Assembly: GCF_008973465.1 (NCBI RefSeq)
Contig: NZ_WBXN01000004.1
Location: forward strand, 2,892,501 to 2,956,500
Direction: 5' to 3'
DNA length: 64,000 nucleotides
Source of the DNA: Streptomyces sp. SS1-1
Lineage (GTDB): Bacteria; Actinomycetota; Actinomycetes; Streptomycetales; Streptomycetaceae
A program made the position numbers and the translations under genes. The notes beneath the pieces were generated by a model. It ran no database searches and was not told where the DNA came from. It saw only the letters and a list, made by a program, of their open reading frames with translations. Below, in pieces: positions 10,960 to 19,900 of this stretch. The first letter of the stretch is position 1. Each line of letters starts with the position of its first letter.

Positions 10960-12324
10960 TCAGGCTCTGATGATGGCCAGGGCCTCGTCCCGCACCTTGG
11001 CCATCGTGGCCTGGTCACGGGCCTCGGCGTTGAGCCGCAGGAGGGGCTCGGTGTTGGACGGGCGGACGTTGAACCACCAGTCCGCGGACGTCACCGTCAG
11101 GCCGTCGAGGTCGTCCAGCGTGACGCCGTCCTGTCCCTCGTAGGCGGCCCGGATGGCGGCGAGGCGGTCCGCCTGGTCGGCGACGGTGGAGTTGATCTCG
11201 CCGGAGCCGGCGTAGCGGTCGTACTGGGCGACGAGCCCGGACAGGGTGCCGTCCTGGCCGCCGAGCGCCGCGAGGACGTGGAGGGCGGCCAGCATGCCGG
11301 TGTCGGCGTTCCAGAAGTCCTTGAAGTAGTAGTGCGCGGAGTGCTCGCCGCCGAAGATCGCGCCGGACGCCGCCATCTCGGCCTTGATGAAGGAGTGCCC
11401 GACGCGGGTGCGGACGGGCGTGCCGCCGTGCTCGCGGACGACCTCGGGGACGGACCAGGAGGTGATCAGGTTGTGGATGACCGTGCCCTGCCCGCCGTAC
11501 CGGGCGAGTTCGCGGGCGGCGACGAGGGCGGTGACGGCGGACGGTGAGACGGGCTCGCCGCGCTCGTCGACGACGAAGCAGCGGTCGGCGTCGCCGTCGA
11601 AGGCGATGCCGAGGTCGGCGCCCTCCTCGCGGACCCGCTGCTGCAGGTCGACGATGTTCGCCGGGTCCAGCGGGTTCGCCTCGTGGTTCGGGAAGGTGCC
11701 GTCCAGCTCGAAGTACATCGGGACGACGTCGAGCGGGAGGCCCGCGAAGACGGTCGGCACGGTGTGGCCGCCCATGCCGTTGCCCGCGTCGACGACGACC
11801 TTCAGGGGGCGGATCGCGGTGAGGTCGACGAGGGAGCGCAGGTGCGCCGCGTAGTCCTCCAGGGTGTCCCGGCGCGTGACCGTGCCGGTCGTGGCGGCCG
11901 GGGCGGGGGCGCCCGAGTCGGTCCACTCCTCGACGAGGGCGCGGATGTCGGCGAGGCCGGTGTCCTGGCCGACGGGGGCGGCGCCGGCGCGGCACATCTT
12001 GATGCCGTTGTACCGCGCCGGGTTGTGCGAGGCGGTGAACATGGCGCCGGGCAGGTCCAGCGCGCCCGAGGCGTAGTACAGCTGGTCGGTGGAGCACAGG
12101 CCGATCTCGGTGACGTCCACGCCCAGCCGGGCCGCTCCGCGCGCGAAGGCGGCGGACAGACCGGGCGACGAGGGCCGCATGTCGTGGCCGGTCACGATCG
12201 CGCTCGCGCCGGTCACCCGCGCGAAGGCCGCGCCGAACAGCTCGGCCAGCGGCTCGTCCCACTGGTCCGGGACCACTCCGCGCACGTCGTACGCCTTGAC
12301 GATCTGCGACAGATCAGCAGCCAC
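10960..12324 (-). CDS. manB: Phosphomannomutase / phosphoglucomutase
   Basis: 454 residues. The start is GTG 12324 because AGGAGG lies 7 bases upstream; the in-frame TTG at 12330 is one base from that ribosome site and cannot use it. Converts mannose-6-P to mannose-1-P, the substrate of the GDP-mannose pyrophosphorylase-like gene at 25.9-27.0 kb. Motifs: KAYDVRG near the N terminus, the phosphoserine loop FTASHNPARYNG (about residue 100), the metal loop FDGDADRCF (about 240), the sugar loop GGEHSAHYYFKDF (about 315), and the phosphate-binding C-terminal RPSNTEPLLRLN. It heads the leftward mannose set. The same gene sits in this position beside manA and whiB in mycobacteria. Confidence 0.95.
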   Translation of the reverse strand: MAADLSQIVKAYDVRGVVPDQWDEPLAELFGAAFARVTGASAIVTGHDMRPSSPGLSAAFARGAARLGVDVTEIGLCSTDQLYYASGALDLPGAMFTASHNPARYNGIKMCRAGAAPVGQDTGLADIRALVEEWTDSGAPAPAATTGTVTRRDTLEDYAAHLRSLVDLTAIRPLKVVVDAGNGMGGHTVPTVFAGLPLDVVPMYFELDGTFPNHEANPLDPANIVDLQQRVREEGADLGIAFDGDADRCFVVDERGEPVSPSAVTALVAARELARYGGQGTVIHNLITSWSVPEVVREHGGTPVRTRVGHSFIKAEMAASGAIFGGEHSAHYYFKDFWNADTGMLAALHVLAALGGQDGTLSGLVAQYDRYAGSGEINSTVADQADRLAAIRAAYEGQDGVTLDDLDGLTVTSADWWFNVRPSNTEPLLRLNAEARDQATMAKVRDEALAIIRA

Positions 12325-12438
12325 GGGCAACCCTCCTGAAAGTCCTCACCGGGGCCCCAAACTACCCGTCCCCACCGACAGCGGGGTGTGCCGGTCCCGA
12401 GTGGACCCACAGCCGTAACCCGGCCGTCGGTCAGGAGG

Positions 12439-14055
12439 TCAGGGGAGCATCCAGCCGAGCACGGGTGAACTCTGGCCGACCACGATCAGACACATCACCA
12501 GCAGCAGTCCGAGGCTCCACGGCAGGACCTTGCGCAGCAGGTCGCCCTCGCGGCCCGCGAGACCGACGGCCGCGCACGCGATGGTGAGGTTCTGCGGGGA
12601 GATCATCTTGCCGAGCACACCGCCCGAACTGTTCGCCGCGGCGAGGAGTTCCGGCGACAGCCCCGACTGCCCGGCAGCGGTGACCTGCAGCGCGCCGAAC
12701 AGGGCGTTGGCGGAGGTGTCGGAGCCCGAGACGGCCACCCCGAACCAGCCCAGCACCGGTGACAGGAAGGCGAGTCCGGCGCCGGCCGCGGCGACGAAGT
12801 GACCGATGGTGGCGGCCTGTCCGGAGAGGTTCATGACGTAGGCGAGGGCCAGCACGGACGTGACGGTGAGGATGGCGTACCGCAGCTCGTGGACGGTCGC
12901 CAGCCACTCCTCGACGGCCACGCGCGCGTGCACGCCGAGCACGGCCGCCGTGCACAGGCCGGCGAGCAGCACGAGGGTGCCGCCGGTGGAGACGATCGGC
13001 CAGCTGAAGACGTTGGCGCCGACCGGGGCGCCGCCGGGGTCGGCGACGTCGAGGAAGGGCCAGTCGTAGGTCTGGGTCGCGCGGGCCAGGCAGTCCTTGA
13101 CCGGCGGGATCTGGGCGACGGAGAAGATCACCACGATCAGCGCGTAGGGGGCGTAGGCGCGGACGACCTCCGCGCGCGGGTCGTCCTCGTCCAGTTCCTC
13201 GTTGCGCGTCCCGGTGAGCACGGACGCGCGTACGGCCTCGCCTGCGGGCACACGCGCGTGCGGTACGGCGACCAGGGCGGCGGCACCGACCAGGGCGGCG
13301 CCGATGTCGGCGAGTTGGGCGGAGACGTAGTTGGAGGCGGCGAACTGGGCGACGGCGAAGGCGACTCCGCAGGCGAGGGCGGGCACCCAGGTCTCTCGCA
13401 GGCCGCGCCTGCCGTCCACCAGGCCGACCAGCACGAGCGGCACCACCAGGGCCAGCAGCGGTGTCTGACGGCCCACCACGGACGCGACGTCGTCCAGCGG
13501 CAGCCCGGTGACCTGGGCCAGCGTGACCACGGGGGTGCCCATCGCGCCGAAGGCCACGGGCGCGGTGTTGGCGACGAGCGCGACGACCGCCGCCCGTACC
13601 GGGTCGAAGCCGAGCGCCACGAGCATGACCGAGCAGATGGCGACGGGCGCCCCGAACCCGGCGAGGGCCTCCAGCAGGGCGCCGAAGCAGAAGGCGACGA
13701 CGAGCGCCTGGATGCGCGGGTCGTCGGAGAGCCGCCCGAAGGACCGCCGCAGGATGTCGAAGTGCCGGGTGCGGACCGTCATCCGGTACACCCACAGGGC
13801 GTTGACGACGATCCACAGGATAGGGAAGAGGCCGAAGACGGCGCCCTGGGCGGCGCTGGAGAGCGTCTGGTCGAGCGGCATGCCGTAGGCGAGCCAGGCG
13901 ACCAGGACGGCGCTCAGCAGCCCGAGGAGCCCGGCCAGGTGCGCCTTCATGCGGACCGCGCCGAGGAGGACGAGGACGATCACCAGCGGAAGGGCCGCCA
14001 CCAGGGCGGACAGACCGAGTGAGCCTCCGACGGGCTCGAGTTCCTGCACGTACAC
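12439..14055 (-). CDS. L-lactate permease (LctP family)
   Basis: 538 residues from GTG 14055 (GGGGAGG 4 bases upstream; a GTG at 14049 is a possible alternative with 10-base spacing). About a dozen hydrophobic helices span the whole length. Family-like elements include LGLSALVAALPLVIVLVLLG at the N terminus, LEALAGFGAPVAIC, and the C-terminal block with VSGSDTSANALFGALQ and GGVLGKMISPQNL, which is diagnostic for lactate permeases. It imports lactate or glycolate with protons across the cytoplasmic membrane. It stands alone, downstream of nothing obvious, and ends 115 bases before the manB start on the same strand. No lactate dehydrogenase or regulator is adjacent. Confidence 0.92.
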   Translation of the reverse strand: MYVQELEPVGGSLGLSALVAALPLVIVLVLLGAVRMKAHLAGLLGLLSAVLVAWLAYGMPLDQTLSSAAQGAVFGLFPILWIVVNALWVYRMTVRTRHFDILRRSFGRLSDDPRIQALVVAFCFGALLEALAGFGAPVAICSVMLVALGFDPVRAAVVALVANTAPVAFGAMGTPVVTLAQVTGLPLDDVASVVGRQTPLLALVVPLVLVGLVDGRRGLRETWVPALACGVAFAVAQFAASNYVSAQLADIGAALVGAAALVAVPHARVPAGEAVRASVLTGTRNEELDEDDPRAEVVRAYAPYALIVVIFSVAQIPPVKDCLARATQTYDWPFLDVADPGGAPVGANVFSWPIVSTGGTLVLLAGLCTAAVLGVHARVAVEEWLATVHELRYAILTVTSVLALAYVMNLSGQAATIGHFVAAAGAGLAFLSPVLGWFGVAVSGSDTSANALFGALQVTAAGQSGLSPELLAAANSSGGVLGKMISPQNLTIACAAVGLAGREGDLLRKVLPWSLGLLLVMCLIVVGQSSPVLGWMLP

Positions 14056-14223
14056 GACGCCTCCCCGGATTCCGCCATACGGAAAGCGATTTCTCGTTCC
14101 GGCGTAGGAATGGTCGTGTCCGCGACAAGCTGGCGTCAATGGGTGTGCGGCACTCGCGACGAGGAGATCGCGGGGAGGCTGTGCAGGGGAAGTCGCGAAG
14201 AGGTGCGGCCGAAGGACCGGACG

Positions 14224-14601
14224 TCAGTTGTCGGGCGACCGCAGCACGCGCAGGTGACCTCGCCGCGCGACTTCCATCGGGTCGGCCCCACGCCCCCCGC
14301 CGCCACCGGCCCCGGCGGCGCGCTCCTGCGGGCGGGCGGCCTCGCGCACGGCGTTGGCGAGCGCTTCCAGGTCGTCCCCGCTCGGGCGGGCCGGAGCGGA
14401 ACCGTCCAGCAGCCGTACGACCTCCCACCCACGGGGGGCGGTCAGGCGCTCGGAGTGCTCGGCGCACAGGTCGTAGCAGTGGGGTTCGGCGTAGGTGGCG
14501 AGCGGGCCGAGGACCGCGGTCGAGTCGGCGTAGACGTACGTCAGCGTCGCTACGGCGGGACGGCCGCAAGCGGTGCGCGAACAGCGACGTACAGGGCTCA
14601 C
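14224..14601 (-). CDS. DUF3499-family putative zinc protein
   Basis: 125 residues from GTG 14601. The conserved part begins VSPVRRCSRTACGRPA and carries two cysteine pairs (CSRTAC and CYDLCAEH) likely to bind zinc. Between them is the family block TLTYVYADSTAVLGPL. The tail is Gly/Ala-rich and basic (EVARRGHLRVLRSPDN). The start is uncertain: a GTG at 14682 is in frame, and neither start has a clear ribosome site, so this may be leaderless (TACCGT 8 bases before 14601). It is divergent from the zincin-like gene; both flank whiB in many actinobacteria. Function unknown. Confidence 0.8.
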   Translation of the reverse strand: MSPVRRCSRTACGRPAVATLTYVYADSTAVLGPLATYAEPHCYDLCAEHSERLTAPRGWEVVRLLDGSAPARPSGDDLEALANAVREAARPQERAAGAGGGGGRGADPMEVARRGHLRVLRSPDN

Positions 14602-14929
14602 GACGTTGGACGGTACCGCACTCTTGAGCGGGCCGCGACGACTCTCCCCCAGGTCACCCCACCGTGTCGTGGTGTGAAACACCCCACACGCCCCGTTCGC
14701 CCCACCTCTGTGACCTGCGGAGACAGGAGACGCCCGGAAGCGGGCTCCGACCGGAAGCGGTCACCACTCACCACAAACCACGTCAATTACCACGACCTCA
14801 CCGGTCTCGGAGAGATACGGAAACGAGCCCAAGCTTGGCTGGAATGGTCATCTGCCGACATGCCGTACGGCCCGGCGCACACCGCCCCGACGGGCGCACG
14901 GAGATCCGGCGGGCGGCGGCCACGGGGAC

Positions 14930-14935
14930 TACGCT
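14930..14935 (+). promoter_or_regulatory. -10 box for leaderless zincin-like gene
   Basis: TACGCT ends 6 bases before GTG 14942, which is followed directly by ATG. There is no ribosome site, so a leaderless transcript is likely. Confidence 0.5.
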
Positions 14936-14941
14936 TCGTCA

Positions 14942-15385
14942 GTGATGGACACCCCCGTACCGCCCCGTGCCGTCGGCCCCGGGCCCCGCCGCCGTGATCG
15001 CCACGGACGGGGCATGCGCGGCCCGATCGCACCACCCCAGGTCCCCCTGGCCGCCAGCCGCGCCGACGCGTTCGCCGACCTGGTCCAGGACTCCGTGGAG
15101 CGCCTGGAACGCCGCTGGCCGCAGCTCGCCGACATCGATTTCCTCGTCCTCGAGGTGCCGCGCCTGGACGGCAGCTGGAACGACGAGGCGGTCCCGCTCG
15201 GCGGCACCGTCGCCGCCCGCGACGGACGGCCGGCCCGGGTGGTCGTCTACCGCAGGCCGGTGGAGATCCGCACCAAGGGCCGGGACGAGCGCGCGGCCCT
15301 GGTGCACGAGGTGGTCGTGGAACAGGTCGCCGAGGTGCTGGGACTGACCCCGGAGACGGTCGATCCCCGGTACGGGGAGGACTGA
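14942..15385 (+). CDS. Zincin-like metallopeptidase family protein with decayed HExxH
   Basis: 147 residues from GTG 14942 (ATG 14945 follows at once). The fold signature of the small zincin family is present: DLVQDSVERLERRWPQL, VLEVPRLDG, a strand RVVVYRRPVEIR, then the catalytic helix region ALVHEVVVEQVAEVLGL. In active family members this helix reads HExxH; here the second His is Val (HEVVVEQ), so the zinc site is incomplete. It sits between DUF3499 and the GT2/DUF5719/whiB genes, as in the mycobacterial whiB2 region. It is likely a non-catalytic or differently liganded protein rather than a peptidase. Convergent with the DUF5719 gene, 42 bases apart. Confidence 0.8.
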   Translation: MMDTPVPPRAVGPGPRRRDRHGRGMRGPIAPPQVPLAASRADAFADLVQDSVERLERRWPQLADIDFLVLEVPRLDGSWNDEAVPLGGTVAARDGRPARVVVYRRPVEIRTKGRDERAALVHEVVVEQVAEVLGLTPETVDPRYGED

Positions 15386-15427
15386 CCCGGGGCCGTCGCC
15401 TCGCTGGAGCGTCTCCTTGCGGAGCGC

Positions 15428-16966
15428 CTACTTCTGGAGGACCGAGAGGTCCTGTTCGGCGTCCGGGACGGCCACCAGGCCGCGGTCGTCGGACAGGGTC
15501 TGCACGGTGAAGGCGGACACCCCGTCCTTCCCCTCCGTGAGCGTCCGTGCCCCGTGGACCTCGCCGCCGGACACCGACTCCACCGTCAGGGCGTAGGTGC
15601 CCTTCACGCCGCTCGGCACGGGTGCCTCGATCTGCTGGGTCGTCCCCGCCTTGATCGTGAACGACTTCGAGGCCGCCGTGCCGCCCTCGCTGCCGGCGGA
15701 CGCGGTGACCTTGACCTTCGCCGCGCCGAACGGTGCCGTCAGCGACAGGGTCGTGCCCTTCGCCCGGTTGTCCACGACGGTCGCCCGCGTGCCGACCGGC
15801 CGGGTCGCCGGTATGAACGCCGTCTCCTGCCCGGCGCCCTTGCCGCGCACCACGCGCACGGCGGCGACCACCGGCACCGAGCGGTCCGTCGGGGTCAGCA
15901 CCAGCGAGCCCGGCTCGCCGCGCATGACGTCGCCGAGGTCCACCGCGCCGGTCATGCCCGCCTTCAGATGCAGCGTCTCGTGCCCGGCCGGGGTGATCTG
16001 GCCGGAGGGCGAGGAGAGCCGCACCTTCAGGTCCGCGTCCGCGTCACCCGGCGCGAACGCGATCAGCCGCACCGCCGTCGCGTCCTTCGGGATGCCGGGT
16101 ATCACGACGCTCCCGCCGGGGTCGACGGACGCGCTCAGCCAGTCGCCGCCCAGCTTGTCGTCCAGGGCCTGCACCGAGGCGCCGACACGGCCGCTGCGCA
16201 CGCTCACGTGCACGGTCATGTTGTCCTGCTTCTCGGTGGTGAGCGTGGACAGCAGGACCGGGTCGTCGGAGTGCGGCGCGACGGTGATGCCCTCGCCCGC
16301 GGTGGTCTCCAGGGCGCCGTCCCGGCCGTACAGCTCGATGTCGACGACGGCGGCGGAGTCGTCCGGGTTCACCAGGTGCACGTAGTCCGTGCGGTCGGCC
16401 GCCGTGCTGGCGCCCGGGAACCAGAAGTCGGTGTCCGGTGCCGTGCAGGTGACGCCGAGCAGACCACGGCCGGTGCCGGCGGCGACCTCGGTGGTCTGCT
16501 GCACGGTCCAGCCGGGGGCGAACTTGCCGTCGGCGGTGCCGACCAGGGCCGGCGACTCGGAGCCGGAGTCGTCCACGGTGACCGGCTTGCCCGGCTCCTT
16601 GGCCGCCAGGACCGGCTTGGCGGCGGTGCCGGCCTTGTCCTTGCCGCCCTTGTCCGAGGTCTTCTTGCCGGTCTTGCCGTCCTTGCCGGTCTTGCCGTCC
16701 GTCGACTCGGTGGCGGCCGGGCGCAGTTCGGCCCTGCCCTCGCCGCCGGTCCCCCTGGTGACCGGCGTGAACGACGTGTACGTCGTCTCCGCCAGGTCCG
16801 AGAGGCTCGGCGTGGGGCAGGTCAGGCTCGTGCGCTCCACGGGCAGTTCGGCGGCCGTGGCGGCGGTGCCGGTCCCGGAGGTGTCCGGGGCGGTGACGGC
16901 GGCGAACCCGGTGACGGCGGCGAGGGCGGTGGCACCGGCGATCAGGGACAGGGTGGTGCGGTTCAC
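15428..16966 (-). CDS. DUF5719-family secreted or membrane-anchored protein
   Basis: 512 residues from GTG 16966. That GTG overlaps the TGA of the giant glycosyltransferase (GTGA, 4-base overlap), so the two are translationally coupled. The N terminus has a signal or anchor helix (TTLSLIAGATALAAVTGFAAV). A Lys/Gly/Asp-rich low-complexity stretch follows at about 85-120 (GKTGKDGKTGKKTSDKGG). The rest is beta-rich with two cysteines in the first half (LTCPTP, GVTCTAP) that could pair. Motifs such as YVHLVNPDDSAAVVDIELYG suggest immunoglobulin-like modules. Probably an extracytoplasmic partner of the upstream glycosyltransferase. No enzymatic residue pattern is visible. Confidence 0.85.
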   Translation of the reverse strand: MNRTTLSLIAGATALAAVTGFAAVTAPDTSGTGTAATAAELPVERTSLTCPTPSLSDLAETTYTSFTPVTRGTGGEGRAELRPAATESTDGKTGKDGKTGKKTSDKGGKDKAGTAAKPVLAAKEPGKPVTVDDSGSESPALVGTADGKFAPGWTVQQTTEVAAGTGRGLLGVTCTAPDTDFWFPGASTAADRTDYVHLVNPDDSAAVVDIELYGRDGALETTAGEGITVAPHSDDPVLLSTLTTEKQDNMTVHVSVRSGRVGASVQALDDKLGGDWLSASVDPGGSVVIPGIPKDATAVRLIAFAPGDADADLKVRLSSPSGQITPAGHETLHLKAGMTGAVDLGDVMRGEPGSLVLTPTDRSVPVVAAVRVVRGKGAGQETAFIPATRPVGTRATVVDNRAKGTTLSLTAPFGAAKVKVTASAGSEGGTAASKSFTIKAGTTQQIEAPVPSGVKGTYALTVESVSGGEVHGARTLTEGKDGVSAFTVQTLSDDRGLVAVPDAEQDLSVLQK

Positions 16967-19900
16967 TGCTGGCTCCCGTCGGAACGCTCGTTGCCGTGCG
17001 GATCCTGCCGCGCCGGGTCGTACGCGGGGTCGTAGCCCTGCTGGTAGGTCTGGCCGTAGGAGGCGTCGTAGGCCCCGGTCTGGTCCTGCCCGCCGTACGC
17101 GTACGGGTCGTACTGGCCGCCCTGGTAGGGATCGCCCTGGTACTGCTGGTCGTAACCGCCGCCCGCGTACTGCTGGGCGTCCTGGTACTGCTGCTGACCG
17201 TCCTGGTACTGCCGGGCGTCCTGGTACTGGTCGCCGTCCTGGTACTGGTCGCCCTGGTAGCCGCCGTACTCGGGGCCCGGGCTCTGGTGGCCGGGGGTGT
17301 CCCACTCGCCGTAGGAGCCCTGCTGCGGGATGTCCGCCGGGGCGGGCGGCTGTCCGGGCGGGAGCGGGAAGCCGTCGGCGTCGAAGGCACCGGGGTCGAA
17401 CCCACCGGCCTCAGGGGCGCCGACCTCGGGGGCGCCGGCCTCCGGGGCGTCCGTCCCCGGAGCTGCCGCGGCGGCCTCGGCCTCCGCCTGGGCGCGCAGC
17501 CTGCGGGCCCGCCGGCCATCGCCGGCCATGGCCTCGGCGGGGACGGGCTCCTCCTCGGGCAGGTCGTCGTCGATGTCGCGGCGCCGGCCCGGGAGGGCCA
17601 TCACGACGAGGACGACGGCGAGGAGTCCCTGTGCCCACAGCCAGGCGGTGTGGGTGAACGGGTCGTCGTAGGTGACGTCCAGGGTGCCGCCGTCGGCGGG
17701 CAGTTCGAAGCCCTGCGCCCAGCCGTCGACGGTCGTCGGCGTGAGCGGCCGGCCGTCCAGGGTGGCCGTCCAGCCGTCGTCGGCGGTGTCGGCGAGGCGC
17801 AGGACGCGGCCCTCGGCACCGGCCTTGATCGTGGTGTGGATGTCCACCGGTCCGGCGGCGACGGGCTGCGGCGCGACGGCCGCGGCCGCGGATCCGGACC
17901 CGGACCCGGCGACGATCGCCGCGCGGGACACCTGCCGGTCGATCCGCCAGAGCGCGCTGCCCTTCTGCTGGCTGAGCCGCGACAGACCGGGCGTGGCGTC
18001 CAGGACGCGCGCGACCTCGCGCGGCGCGCCCTTGCGGACGAGGACGTAGCGCACGGCGAACGCGCCGAGCTGGTCGGCCTGATCGGCCCCGGAACCGGCG
18101 ACGAGGTTCGCCACGATCTTGTCCAGCCGGGTGTTCTCCCCGTCGGCCAGGGCGAGTTCGGCGTCGCCGAGGCGGGCGCCGGAGCCGCGGACCAGAACGT
18201 ATCCGACGCGGGCCGTGGAGTCGCTGTCGAGGACGAGGGTGCGGGCCTGGTCGCGGGTGCCGCTCTCCTCGGCGACGAACGCGGGCACCTGCACGGGGTC
18301 GCGGCGCTCCAGCGGTCCGTCGGCGCCGCGGATCATCCAGCCGGCGGCGAGCAGGAAGGGGCCCGCCGCGGCGGCGAAGGCGACCAGCGCGGCGACCGGC
18401 TGACGCCAGCCGAAGCTCTGCTCGGCCACGCGGGCGCGTGCCCCGTCGGCGCCGAGCAGGGCGGCGGCCAGCAGGGCGAGGCCGTACACGAGGGTGGCGG
18501 GCCCGGCCCAGGCCGAGCGGTTGGACAGGACCGCGAAGACGAGGCCGAGCAGCGCGACCGCCCATGCCGTCCGGATGGCCGGCTGCCGCTCGGAGCGCAG
18601 CAGGGCGGCCAGCGCGGCCAGCACGATCCCGGCGAGCATCAGCCCGTCGACCGTGCCGGGGCCGCCGGGGCTGGCGTTGAGCAGGTCGAGGGCGGACGCG
18701 GCCGACGGGCCGAAGTCCAGGCCGGCCTCCTGGAAGAAGCCGAACGGCAGCAGCGACAGCGACCAGGGGGCGAGCACCAGCAGGGGCACGCCGACCTGGG
18801 CGAGGAAGCGCAGCCCGTAGGCGGTGATGTCGGTGCGCCGCACCGCGAGGAGGGCGAGGCCGAGGATCAGCGCGATCGGCCACACGATCGGGGTGAAGGC
18901 GGTGGTGATGGTCAGCAGCAGGGCGTAGGCCCAGGTGGCGCGCCAGCTTCCGCGGGTGCCGGAGGGGTGCGCCAGGCCGCTGGCCGCGATGCCGGCGCGT
19001 GCGATCAGCGGCAGCAGCACGGCGAGGACGGCGGTGCCGATCCGGCCGCCGGCGAGGGCGCCGGTGGCGGCGGGCAGGAAGGCGTAGACGACGGCGGCCC
19101 ACGCGCGCAGCAGCCGGGACTCGACGAGCGGGCGGGAGGCGAAGTACGCGGTGAGCCCGGCCAGCGGCACCGAGCCGACGAGCAGGACGGTGACGGCGAG
19201 CCCGGTGGAGCCGAGCAGCAGGGAGGCGAGCGTCGCGACGATCGCGAGGTACGGCGGGGCGGACGCGGTGCCGCCGGCGCCGACGGGGTGCCAGGCGTCC
19301 ACGTAGTGCGACCACAGCTCGCCGGCGTCGGCCGGGGCGGGCAGCAGGGCGCCGCCCGCGAGCGCGCCGCCGCCGAGGAGTTCACGGCAGGCGATCAGCG
19401 AGACGAGCAGCAGGACGAGGAAGAGCACCGGGGCGGGTTTGCGGGCGATGCGCTTGAGGCGCGCGAACTGCTCGATCTCCAGGAAGTCGGCGTCGTCGCC
19501 GCCGGGTCCGGACTCGATCGCGCTGCCGTGGCGGCCCGCGCCGGAGGCCGCTTCGGGGTCGGAGCGGCCGACGACGCTGCTCGCGACCTGTTCGACGGTG
19601 GCCCGCACGGTCGCGCCGGGCGGCGGGAACAGGGCGCGCAGCTCGCCCTTGTCGATGGCGGGTGCGCCGCGCCGTCGCCGGCCGGCGATGATCCGCTCGG
19701 GGCGCAGCAGGGTGCCCATGAGGCCGCGGATCTCGTCGAGGGCCTGGCCGGGGACCTTGCCCACGAGGTAGGCGAGGGTGCGCAGCACGGTGCCGAGGAC
19801 GAGGCGCAGCAGCACCCAGGGCAGCGCGGCGCCACGGGTGTTGACGAGGAGGGTGTAGACGGCGCCGGCCTTGTCGACCTTGTGCGGGGAGGCGGCGGTG

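Noticed and set aside
10960..12330. TTG start for manB
   Set aside because: Only one base from AGGAGG; the GTG 6 bases on has correct spacing.
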